A stretch of 6,617 nucleotides of DNA, taken from Thermoleophilia bacterium. Lineage in GTDB: Bacteria; Actinomycetota; Thermoleophilia; Gaiellales; Gaiellaceae. The stretch is taken from positions 1 to 6,617 of the forward strand of contig JAICTB010000123.1 in the NCBI GenBank assembly GCA_025936595.1, read 5' to 3'. Positions 1 through 5,438 of the stretch are shown piece by piece. Made by a program: the position numbers and the translations under genes. Positions within the stretch are counted from its first letter, which is position 1, and every line of letters begins with the position of its first letter. Under the pieces are notes generated by a model that was not told the DNA's origin, did no database searches, and saw nothing but the letters and a program-made list of their open reading frames with translations.

Positions 1-363
1 GAGGTCCTGCACGACCTGTGCCGCACGCCGCATGTGCTCCGCCTCGGGCTCGTCCCCCGCGAGCCGCAGCGCGACGTACGACTCGGCGGTCGTCGAGAGG
101 TCGGCCGGTCCGCCGTAGAACGTCGCGAAGCTCCCGTCCTCGCGTTGCCGCGAGCGGATCCACCGTGCGGTCGCGGCGGTCTGGCGCGCGTCGAGCAGAC
201 CGAGGTAGTGGCGCAGGAACAGGTCCTCCGACTCGATCGTCACGTTGGTCTCGAGCTCGCCCTTCCAGTAGCCGTCGGCATGCTGGAGCGAGAGCAGGTG
301 CTGGCTCGCTCGCTCGAGCGCCGCCTCCGCCGAGCCCGGCGGTCTCGTCTCGACGACGGTCAT
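1..363 (-). CDS. shc: Squalene-hopene cyclase, N-terminal part (cut by window edge)
   Basis: This is the first 121 residues of a cyclase that is usually about 630 residues long; the rest lies beyond the left edge. The family folds squalene and cyclises it to hopene (and hopanol) at the membrane, the last step of hopanoid core synthesis. Two QW-type repeats are visible: LLSLQHADGYW (residues 23-33) and WIRSRQREDGSF (68-79). They are followed by the conserved stretch FYGGPADLSTTAESYVALRL (82-101), typical of the N-terminal alpha-barrel of bacterial squalene-hopene cyclases. The catalytic DxDD motif is not in the window. The ATG start (363-361) overlaps the hpnE stop as ATGA, so translation is probably coupled to hpnE. 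The preceding genes make its substrate. It is also called hpnF. The family call is confident; whether the full gene is intact cannot be seen. Confidence 0.95.
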   Translation of the reverse strand, partial: MTVVETRPPGSAEAALERASQHLLSLQHADGYWKGELETNVTIESEDLFLRHYLGLLDARQTAATARWIRSRQREDGSFATFYGGPADLSTTAESYVALRLAGDEPEAEHMRRAAQVVQDL

Positions 364-1715
364 GCGGCCGTCTCCAGCGCTTCTTCGCGGGCTTGCGGGC
401 ACGGCCCGTCAAGGGCGGCGCGCGCGGCAGCGAGGCCGCTTCGGACCGCACCCTCCATCGTCGCCGGCCAGCCGGTGTCGGTCCACGCTCCCGCGAGATA
501 CAGGCCGGGGACGGCGGTGCGCGGGCCTGGACGGAGCGCGGCTTGCCCCGGGCGGCCGCGGAACGTCGCGCGCGGCTCGCGCGTGACGGCGAAGTCGAGC
601 AGCTGCGCCTCGGCGGCCGCCGGCAGCAGGCGCTCGACGGCGGGCACGAACTGCCGCTCGAGCTCCGCGCGCGCAACCCCGATCTCCCGGTCGGCGCCCG
701 AGATCGAGACGCTGACGAGCTGTCCCTGCTCCACCTCGGCGGCATCCGTTCGGTCGAACAGCCATTGCACCGGCGAGTCGACGGCCGCGGCGAACGGCTC
801 GGGGAGGACGGGCCTGTCGTAGTGCAGGTGGACGTTCACGATCGGGCTGTGACCCAGCTTCTCGAGCGGCTCCGGCGAGAGCACGTCCGGTGGAAGGAGC
901 GCGCCCGCCGCCTCGTGCGGGACCGCGACGACGACTGCGTCCGCCTGCTCGGAGGCATCGTCGAAGCGGAGCCGGAGCCCTCCGTGCTCCCGGTCGATCG
1001 TTCGTACGCGCGCACCGGTGACGATGCGTCCGCCCCGCTCCTCGAGCGCGGCTGCCGCCGGCTCCGCGTGCAGGCGTTGCAGCGGCACCGCAGGGACGCC
1101 TACGTCGCAGCCGTCGTTGGAGTCGAGCAGTCCGGTGCGGAACACCTTCGCCGCGAGCGCGAGCGAGGCCTCGTCGGCATTCAGGTTCAGCGTCGGCAAC
1201 GCGATCAGGTTCCAGAGCGCGTCGACCGCACGGTCCGACTGCCCGTGCGCCCGCAGCCAGCGGCCGAACGTCTCGCCGTCAAGCCGCGGGTCGGCCGGGT
1301 CGAGCGTCCGCAGGGTCGCAGCAGCGCGCGCGGCGGCGATCCGCTCGCGCAGGTCGAGGTGGTCGTAGCGGAGCAGCGTCCCGCCGAGGTGAAGCGGCGC
1401 AGGCAGCCTGCCGCGCTCCAGCACTGCGCGGCGCCCACCCTCCGCAAGCACCGGGATGCGGAGCCGCGGCTGCAGCGCGAGCAGGCGCTCCACGCCGATT
1501 CGCCGCAGGAACGCGCGGTACTCCGTGCAGCAGCGCAGCGCAACATGCTGGCCGTTGTCGAGCCAGTGGCCCTTCCTGCGGATCGAGAACGTGGCCCCGC
1601 CGAGTCGCGGGCGCGCCTCGTAGAGCGTCACGGTCGCGCCGGCGTCCGCGCACTCGAGCGCCGCAGCGAGCCCCGCGAGGCCGCCGCCGACCACCGCTAC
1701 ATGCAGCTCGCTCAA
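360..1715 (-). CDS. hpnE: Hydroxysqualene dehydroxylase / squalene-associated FAD-dependent desaturase HpnE
   Basis: A 451-residue FAD-dependent amine-oxidase-fold enzyme. In the hopanoid pathway HpnE reductively removes the hydroxyl of hydroxysqualene to give squalene. The N-terminus carries a Rossmann dinucleotide motif, VVGGGLAGL (8-16), with the ribose-binding acidic residue E33 in LYEARPRLGG. The C-terminal FAD-binding signature LAGAWTDTGWPATMEGAV (about 407-424) is typical of phytoene-desaturase-like enzymes. An open frame runs further upstream in this frame, but homology begins at SELHVAVVGGG. I therefore chose the TTG at 1715-1713, which has a GGAGGA Shine-Dalgarno (1726-1721) five bases before it and overlaps the hpnD stop as TTGA. 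The stop overlaps the shc start as ATGA. A carotenoid desaturase is the main alternative, but the neighbours make HpnE far more likely. Confidence 0.94.
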   Translation of the reverse strand: MSELHVAVVGGGLAGLAAALECADAGATVTLYEARPRLGGATFSIRRKGHWLDNGQHVALRCCTEYRAFLRRIGVERLLALQPRLRIPVLAEGGRRAVLERGRLPAPLHLGGTLLRYDHLDLRERIAAARAAATLRTLDPADPRLDGETFGRWLRAHGQSDRAVDALWNLIALPTLNLNADEASLALAAKVFRTGLLDSNDGCDVGVPAVPLQRLHAEPAAAALEERGGRIVTGARVRTIDREHGGLRLRFDDASEQADAVVVAVPHEAAGALLPPDVLSPEPLEKLGHSPIVNVHLHYDRPVLPEPFAAAVDSPVQWLFDRTDAAEVEQGQLVSVSISGADREIGVARAELERQFVPAVERLLPAAAEAQLLDFAVTREPRATFRGRPGQAALRPGPRTAVPGLYLAGAWTDTGWPATMEGAVRSGLAAARAALDGPCPQAREEALETAA

Positions 1716-2557
1716 CGCAATCCTCCCGCGACGCCGCGCACGAGCAGCCAGCTCTTCGTCCACCCGCGCAGCGACGGCCGCCCGTCGAGCACGGTCTCGG
1801 GATGCGCGGCGATGCGCCGGAGCAGATAGCGGTACGAGCCCGCCATCGCGAGCACGGCCGCGGCGCTTCTGCGGTCGAGCAGCGGCACCAGCCCGAGGCC
1901 GCGCCGCAGCCGCCCGAGCGCGCGCTCCGCCTCGAATGCGACAACGAGCTCCAGCGGGCCTTCGAAGGTGCCGTCGAGCGCTGCGCAATCGAACCGCGCG
2001 AGGTCCTCCTCCGGCAGGTAGACGCGGTTCCGCGCGAGATCCTCCGTCAGGTCGCGCAGGATGTTGCCGAGCTGGAGCGCGATGCCGAGCTCGTCGGCGA
2101 GCGGCTCGGCCGCGTCCCTGCTCTCGGTCTCGAAGACGCCGAGCGACAGGCGGCCGATCGAGCCGGCGACGCACCTGCAGTAGAGCTCCAGCTCCGCAAA
2201 GGTGGCGTAGGTGTGCCCGCGCACGTCCATCTCGGCGCCGTCGACGAGCTCGTCGAAAGCCGAGAGCGGGATCGGGAACCGTCCGGCCGCATCCCTGACC
2301 GCGACGAGCACCGGGTCGTCACTGCGGTCGATGTGCGCGAGCTCCGAACGGAGCTGCGCGAGCTCCTCGAGCTTCTGCGCGGGCGGAAGCGCCCCGTCGG
2401 CCACGTCGTCGATCCGCCGCGCGAGCGCGTAGATGGCGAAGATCGCGTCGCGGCGGCCGCGCGGCAGCAGGCTCATGCCCCGGTAGAAGCTGGAGCCGGA
2501 CGAGCGCGTCGTCCGGCGGCACACGTCGTACGCGGCTTCGGCGGCGGTCGCCGTCAT
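1712..2557 (-). CDS. hpnD: Presqualene diphosphate synthase HpnD
   Basis: A 281-residue trans-isoprenyl diphosphate synthase of the squalene/phytoene synthase family. HpnD condenses two farnesyl diphosphates into presqualene diphosphate. Both Mg-diphosphate-binding aspartate-rich motifs are present: DDVAD (50-54) within ALARRIDDVADG, and DLTED (169-173) within NILRDLTEDLARNRVYLPEEDL. The family motif SSFYRGMSLLP lies at 22-32. The ATG at 2557-2555 is the start because it overlaps the hpnC stop (ATGA) and gives the usual family length. The longer frame reaching back to 2749 would run through hpnC. No strong Shine-Dalgarno is seen, consistent with coupling to hpnC. Assignment as HpnD rather than HpnC or CrtB rests on two canonical Asp motifs and the HpnC-HpnD-HpnE order. 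Phytoene synthase is a less likely alternative. Confidence 0.93.
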   Translation of the reverse strand: MTATAAEAAYDVCRRTTRSSGSSFYRGMSLLPRGRRDAIFAIYALARRIDDVADGALPPAQKLEELAQLRSELAHIDRSDDPVLVAVRDAAGRFPIPLSAFDELVDGAEMDVRGHTYATFAELELYCRCVAGSIGRLSLGVFETESRDAAEPLADELGIALQLGNILRDLTEDLARNRVYLPEEDLARFDCAALDGTFEGPLELVVAFEAERALGRLRRGLGLVPLLDRRSAAAVLAMAGSYRYLLRRIAAHPETVLDGRPSLRGWTKSWLLVRGVAGGLR

Positions 2558-3393
2558 ACCAGCACCCGGAGGGTGCGCGCCACGCGGCGGATCCGCCCGC
2601 TGCGCGGCGTCGACCCCAGCACGTCGAAGCGTGCGGCGGCGAGTGCGTCGGCGGTGGCGAGCCCGCCCCCAACGTAGCCTGCGACTGCAACGCGGGCCAG
2701 GCCGCGCAGGCGGCTGACCAGCACTCCTCCCTCCTCGAGCAGTGCACATGCGCGCGCGGTCTCGAATGCGACGAGCGCCCGGAGCTCCTTGGACGCCTGC
2801 GGAGCCGCAAGGTCATCCGACTCGACGCCGAACCGCGCCAGGTCCTCGGCCGGCAGGTAGATGCGGCCGCGTGCGAAGTCCTCGGCGACGTCCTGCAGGT
2901 GCTCCAGGATCTGCAGCGCGGTGCAGACCCGATCCGAGAGCGCGATCCGGTCGGCGGTCGCGGCGCCGAACACGTGCAGGACGAGCTCCCCGACAGGGTT
3001 CGCGGACAGGTCGCAGTAGGCGAGAAGCTCCTCGTAGGTCTCGTACCGTGCGACGAGCTGGTCGCGGCGGTTCGCCTCGATCAGCCGCAGAAACGGCGCG
3101 CGCGGCAGCCTCAGCCCGCGGATCGTGGGCATGAGCCGAACGAGCAGCGGGTGCTCGGGCGTGCCGTCGAACGCGCGGCCGAGGTCCTCCTCGAACCGGT
3201 CGAGCAGCGCGAGACGGTTGCCTTCCGCCTCGTCGCCCAGCTCGTCGACGAGCCGTGCGAAGCCGTAGATCGCGCGCAGGTGCGAGCGCGTGGCGCGGCC
3301 GAGCAGAACCGGGGCGACGGAGAAGTTCTCGGTCCCGGCGCGCTCGAGGATCGCTTCTTCGGCGGTCGGTGCTGCCGCGGTGGCGGCCCTCAT
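2554..3393 (-). CDS. hpnC: Hydroxysqualene synthase / squalene synthase HpnC
   Basis: A 279-residue member of the squalene/phytoene synthase family, paralogous to the adjacent hpnD. HpnC converts presqualene diphosphate to hydroxysqualene. It shows ENFSVAPVLLGR (22-33), the first acidic motif as DELGD (50-54) within IYGFARLVDELGDEAEG, and the second as DVAED (168-172) within LEHLQDVAEDFARGRIYLP. The ENFSVA opening and DELGD in place of DDxxD are what I expect of actinobacterial HpnC, and they distinguish it from its neighbour. The ATG at 3393-3391 has GGAGA directly upstream and overlaps the stop of the YjbQ-family gene as ATGA. The open frame extending to 3702 is only a shadow of that gene. 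The stop overlaps the hpnD start. Confidence 0.92.
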   Translation of the reverse strand: MRAATAAAPTAEEAILERAGTENFSVAPVLLGRATRSHLRAIYGFARLVDELGDEAEGNRLALLDRFEEDLGRAFDGTPEHPLLVRLMPTIRGLRLPRAPFLRLIEANRRDQLVARYETYEELLAYCDLSANPVGELVLHVFGAATADRIALSDRVCTALQILEHLQDVAEDFARGRIYLPAEDLARFGVESDDLAAPQASKELRALVAFETARACALLEEGGVLVSRLRGLARVAVAGYVGGGLATADALAAARFDVLGSTPRSGRIRRVARTLRVLV

Positions 3394-3842
3394 TCTCCGA
3401 CGACCTGGATGAACACCTTGCGCGGCCGAGAGCAGTCGAGCTCGCAGAAGAAGATGCGCTGCCAGCGGCCGAGCATCAGCTGCCCGTCGAGGATCGGAAT
3501 CGTCTGGGACGACGAGGCGAGCATGCCGGAGCGCAGGTGCGACCAACCGTTCGGATGCAGGTCGTCGTCGTCGAGACCATCGCGCCGGATGGTCAGGTCG
3601 TCGTGGCGGTAGTACCTCCCTTCGGACGGCGCGAGCTCGGCAAGCAGGTCTGCGAAGTCGTCGAGGAAACCGCTCTCTCGCTCGTTGATCACGATCGCAC
3701 ACGTCGTGTGCGGCGAGTAGACGAGCGCCATTCCGTTCGTCACGTCCGCGCGCTCGACGACGCCGAGCACCTCATCCGTGACGTCGATCAACTGCGAGCC
3801 GTGCTCGGTGACGAGGTCGTGGTTCTCGAAGACGTGGTTCAC
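3390..3842 (-). CDS. YjbQ/UPF0047 family protein (secondary thiamine-phosphate synthase-like)
   Basis: A 150-residue protein matching the YjbQ/UPF0047 family (usually about 130-140 residues). Family members have been linked to weak thiamine-phosphate synthase activity, but the physiological role is not settled. Signatures seen: YSPHTTCAIVINERESG (42-58) with H45 and E54, the H-rich N/H pair in LHPNGWSHLRSGML (95-108; N98 and H102), and the closing block DGQLMLGRWQRIFFCELD (119-136). These polar residues form the conserved putative metal or active site of the family. I take the GTG at 3842-3840 as start because it is the earliest possible start in this frame and has GAAGGG about ten bases upstream. 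It is the first gene of the hopanoid operon and overlaps hpnC by ATGA. The family call is firm; the function here is open. Confidence 0.9.
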   Translation of the reverse strand: MNHVFENHDLVTEHGSQLIDVTDEVLGVVERADVTNGMALVYSPHTTCAIVINERESGFLDDFADLLAELAPSEGRYYRHDDLTIRRDGLDDDDLHPNGWSHLRSGMLASSSQTIPILDGQLMLGRWQRIFFCELDCSRPRKVFIQVVGE

Positions 3843-4047
3843 GAGCCGGTTGCCCTTCGCCCGCTCGTTCCGTTACGCGCTGTGCCCCTGCGTCTTGCGT
3901 CCGGTTCCGAATTCACGTCGTTTCTGCCCTCCGATCGACCTCACGACATTCTTCCACGCGCGGTCAAGGCGAATCTATCGATGCTTCTAGCCGCACGCGA
4001 CCTACTCAAACTAACGAAAAGCGGAGGGCATGTCGCCTGGAAGGCAA
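3843..4047 (-). promoter_or_regulatory. Gene-free leader region, probable promoter of the yjbQ-like/hpnCDE/shc operon
   Basis: About 205 bases between the terminator of the luxR remnant and the first operon gene. It is visibly less GC-rich than its surroundings. Because the five downstream genes overlap one another, a main operon promoter is expected here. On the minus strand there is a possible -10 box TAGATT (3977-3972) and a TTGACC (3967-3962), but they are not spaced to form one sigma70-type pair and no convincing -35/-10 combination is seen. No tRNA and no known riboswitch consensus was recognised. A possible 25-codon leader frame (3916-3839) is discussed under findings. Confidence 0.35.
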
Positions 4048-4070
4048 ACGGGCCGATCTCAGGGGCCCGT
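4048..4070 (-). terminator. Hairpin terminator after the luxR-type remnant
   Basis: A perfect 7-bp inverted repeat (ACGGGCC at 4048-4054 with GGCCCGT at 4064-4070, 9-base loop). Its first base overlaps the stop codon of the luxR fragment. Read on the minus strand the stem is followed by TTTGCC, only a weak T run, as is common in GC-rich bacteria. It separates the remnant from the hopanoid operon downstream. Confidence 0.6.
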
Positions 4071-4420
4071 CAGCAGGGCGAGCCGGGCTCCACGAGCCCC
4101 GTCTCGTAGGCCAGCACGATCGCCTGCGCGCGGTCGCGCACATCGAGCTTGCGGAGGATCCGGTTCACGTGCGATTTCACCGTCGCCTCGCTGACGAACA
4201 GCTCCGCCGCGATCTCCGCATTCGAGCGAGCGCGTGGGAGCAACTGGAGCACGTCCCGTTCGCGCTCGGTGAGCTCCTCGAGGCCGGGCGCGGTCGCCGA
4301 GCCCGGCCGTGGACGGCGCACGAACTGCTCGATCAGGCGCTGCGTCACCGAGGGCGCGAGCAGCGCCTCCCCACTCGCGACCGTCCGCACTGCGTCGGCG
4401 AGCTGCCGCGGCGGCGCGGA
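4070..4420 (-). pseudogene. C-terminal half of a LuxR/NarL-type response regulator (receiver domain missing)
   Basis: The frame encodes SAPPRQLADAVRTVASGEAL and then a NarL/LuxR helix-turn-helix: LTERERDVLQLL, SNAEIAAELFVSEATVKSHV, ending NRILRKLDVRDRAQAIVLAY. These are the linker and DNA-binding domain of a two-component response regulator. The receiver domain (about 120 residues) is absent. Upstream of residue S at 4420-4418 the frame loses family similarity, and the next bases belong, in another frame, to an unrelated enzyme fragment. The HTH has RARSN where family members usually have a Gly-containing turn, possibly an early sign of decay. A stand-alone 106-residue HTH protein starting at the GTG 4390-4388 is conceivable, but no Shine-Dalgarno is evident. 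I therefore call it a remnant. The stop overlaps a terminator hairpin. Confidence 0.7.
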
Positions 4421-4541
4421 TCGCGACCGAGCCCGTCTGCTTCGTCTCGACGAGATCGAACGGCAGCTGTTCGAGGCCGTCCGCGAACAGGCGCTTCCCG
4501 GCGCCGAGCACGACCGGGTACACCATCAGCCGCATGCCGAG
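4419..4541 (-). pseudogene. Fragment of a RibD-C / dihydrofolate-reductase-like protein
   Basis: About 40 codons in a frame different from the luxR remnant encode MRLMVYPVVLGAGKRLF followed by DLVETKQTGSVAI. This matches the C-terminal part of the RibD_C dihydrofolate-reductase-like family (YwjB/YyaP type), where LRLMVYPVVLG.GKRLF is the hallmark strand-loop and GS.V..L.Y lies near the C-terminus. Family proteins are about 180-200 residues. The N-terminal three quarters are missing, and the last residues are replaced at about 4419 by the luxR linker. Just upstream (RPKALLG) the usual sequence is also absent. The frame then runs on as nonsense through the luxR region to a stop at 4059. It is a relic without likely function; recognition is from motif memory. 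Confidence 0.65.
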
Positions 4542-4590
4542 GAGCGCCTTCGGGCGCAATCCGGAGGGAGTGCTGCGTTGACGCGACGGC

Positions 4591-4620
4591 CCGCCGGGGC
4601 TCCGCACGGAGCCCCAGCGG
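4591..4620 (-). terminator. Strong hairpin terminator downstream of the 213-residue gene
   Basis: An inverted repeat starting six bases after the stop codon of the gene at 4627-5268. The core stem is GGGGCTCC/GGAGCCCC (4596-4603 and 4608-4615) around GCAC. It is extended by CCGC/GCGG (4591-4594 and 4617-4620) across one C-A mismatch, for about 12 paired positions. No T tract follows on the minus strand. The stem is near-symmetric, so it could also act on plus-strand transcripts. Confidence 0.65.
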
Positions 4621-4626
4621 CCTTCG

Positions 4627-5268
4627 TCAGGACGGCTGCGTCGACGAACGTCTCTCGCCGCGGTCACGCATCTCGTCGGGCACGCGGTCACCGTCCGGGA
4701 CCTCGTCCCTCTCTCGTCCGAGCGCCTGGTCGGAGGCGTCGTCGCCGAGCAGCTCGTCGAACAGTGCGCGGTAGTTCTGCATCGCCTGACGCAGGTCCTC
4801 CGTCGTCGCCTGCCCGCGGTCCGACGCGCGTGAGATGTCTCGCGCCTCGCGGTAGTTCTGGACGACGTGCGGGTGGTCGACGGACACGTCTGCCGCCCGC
4901 TGCTCGAAATCGTCGGTCGGATAACCCCGTTCGGCCATCACCGACGTGACGAGGCCGTCGGCCGCCGCGACGGCGGGCGCAGGCGAGTCGACGAACTGCG
5001 CCTGGATCGCCTGCCACTGGCCCACATACCGCTGCCGTGCCTCGGCCGGAAGCGGCCGGATCGCCAGCTGTTCACGCCGCTGCTCCCGCGCGGCCAGCTC
5101 CTCCTCCGCCTGCCGCGTGCCGCCGAGCCTGTCGGCTGTGCGGTCGTACTCGGGCCCGAAACGCTCGTGCAGGTTCCTCGTGCGCCGAGCGGCGAGCGCG
5201 CGCCACGCAATCGCTGCGAGAACGACGACCACCCCGATTGCAATCAAAACCCAGCCCCATGCGGGCAT
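4627..5268 (-). CDS. Membrane-anchored conserved protein of unknown function
   Basis: A 213-residue protein. Residues 4-22 form one hydrophobic segment (WGWVLIAIGVVVVLAAIAW) followed by basic residues, so it is probably a signal anchor with the bulk of the protein cytoplasmic. The soluble part has a helical, charge-rich region RTRNLHERFGPEYDRT (29-44), EAEREL-like repeats (55-67), and blocks that look conserved: RQRYVGQWQAIQAQFVDSP (78-96), MAERGYPTDDFEQRAADVSV (111-130), DHPHVVQNYREA (131-142) and TTEDLRQAMQNYRALFDELL (155-174). The tail (about 177-213) is acidic and basic and low in complexity. I recognise the pattern from actinobacterial hypothetical proteins but know no function. The ATG start has a perfect AAGGAGG (5282-5276) seven bases upstream. 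It follows a tiny membrane-peptide gene by 16 bases, probably as one transcript, and ends at a terminator. Confidence 0.88.
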   Translation of the reverse strand: MPAWGWVLIAIGVVVVLAAIAWRALAARRTRNLHERFGPEYDRTADRLGGTRQAEEELAAREQRREQLAIRPLPAEARQRYVGQWQAIQAQFVDSPAPAVAAADGLVTSVMAERGYPTDDFEQRAADVSVDHPHVVQNYREARDISRASDRGQATTEDLRQAMQNYRALFDELLGDDASDQALGRERDEVPDGDRVPDEMRDRGERRSSTQPS

Positions 5269-5284
5269 GTTCGTTCCTCCTTAT

Positions 5285-5362
5285 CTAGAAGCGGCCACGG
5301 CCGAACGCGCCCAGCAGAAGCAGCACGAGCACGATGATCACGACGATCCAGAGAATGGACAT
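5285..5362 (-). CDS. 25-residue single-pass hydrophobic membrane peptide
   Basis: A very short gene: MSILWIVVIIVLVLLLLG followed by AFGRGRF and a TAG stop. Residues 3-17 are almost purely Ile, Val, Leu and Trp, enough for one membrane span, and the tail GRGRF is basic, suggesting a cytoplasmic C-terminus. The ATG (5362-5360) follows an excellent Shine-Dalgarno, AAAGGAGGT (5374-5366). Its stop lies two bases before the Shine-Dalgarno of the 213-residue membrane-anchored gene, so the two are probably cotranscribed and partly coupled. Similar short hydrophobic peptides with a charged GRGRF-like end seem familiar from actinobacterial genomes, but I cannot name a characterised relative. The strong ribosome site, clean hydrophobic pattern and context support a real gene; the function is unknown. 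Confidence 0.75.
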   Translation of the reverse strand: MSILWIVVIIVLVLLLLGAFGRGRF

Positions 5363-5438
5363 CCAACCTCCTTTCGCATCCCGGACTACAACGTCGCGAG
5401 CTGCCGCAGAGGTACGACATGCGTGACCGTGGAGGGTT

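Noticed and set aside
18..1829. A 603-codon open frame on the plus strand opposite hpnE and shc
   Set aside because: The protein is Arg/Ala/Pro-rich with no recognisable domain, and the opposite strand codes clearly for HpnE and SHC. Long antisense frames are expected in DNA this GC-rich.
1716..2174. N-terminal extension of hpnE (153 codons)
   Set aside because: It overlaps hpnD, is Arg-rich nonsense, and similarity starts exactly at the TTG with a good ribosome site.
3394..3702. N-terminal extension of hpnC (103 codons)
   Set aside because: It lies fully within the YjbQ-family gene in another frame and has no family similarity.
3895..3920. GGTTCCGAATTC on the plus strand, resembling a tRNA T-loop
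   Set aside because: The T-loop consensus is broken and no acceptor, D or anticodon arms can be built around it.
3843..4047. A thiamine (TPP) riboswitch upstream of the YjbQ-family gene
   Set aside because: Considered because of the family's thiamine link, but the conserved TPP core sequences are not present.
3255..4109. Plus-strand open frame of 284 codons crossing the leader region
   Set aside because: It is antisense to hpnC and the YjbQ-family gene, without domains or a credible start.
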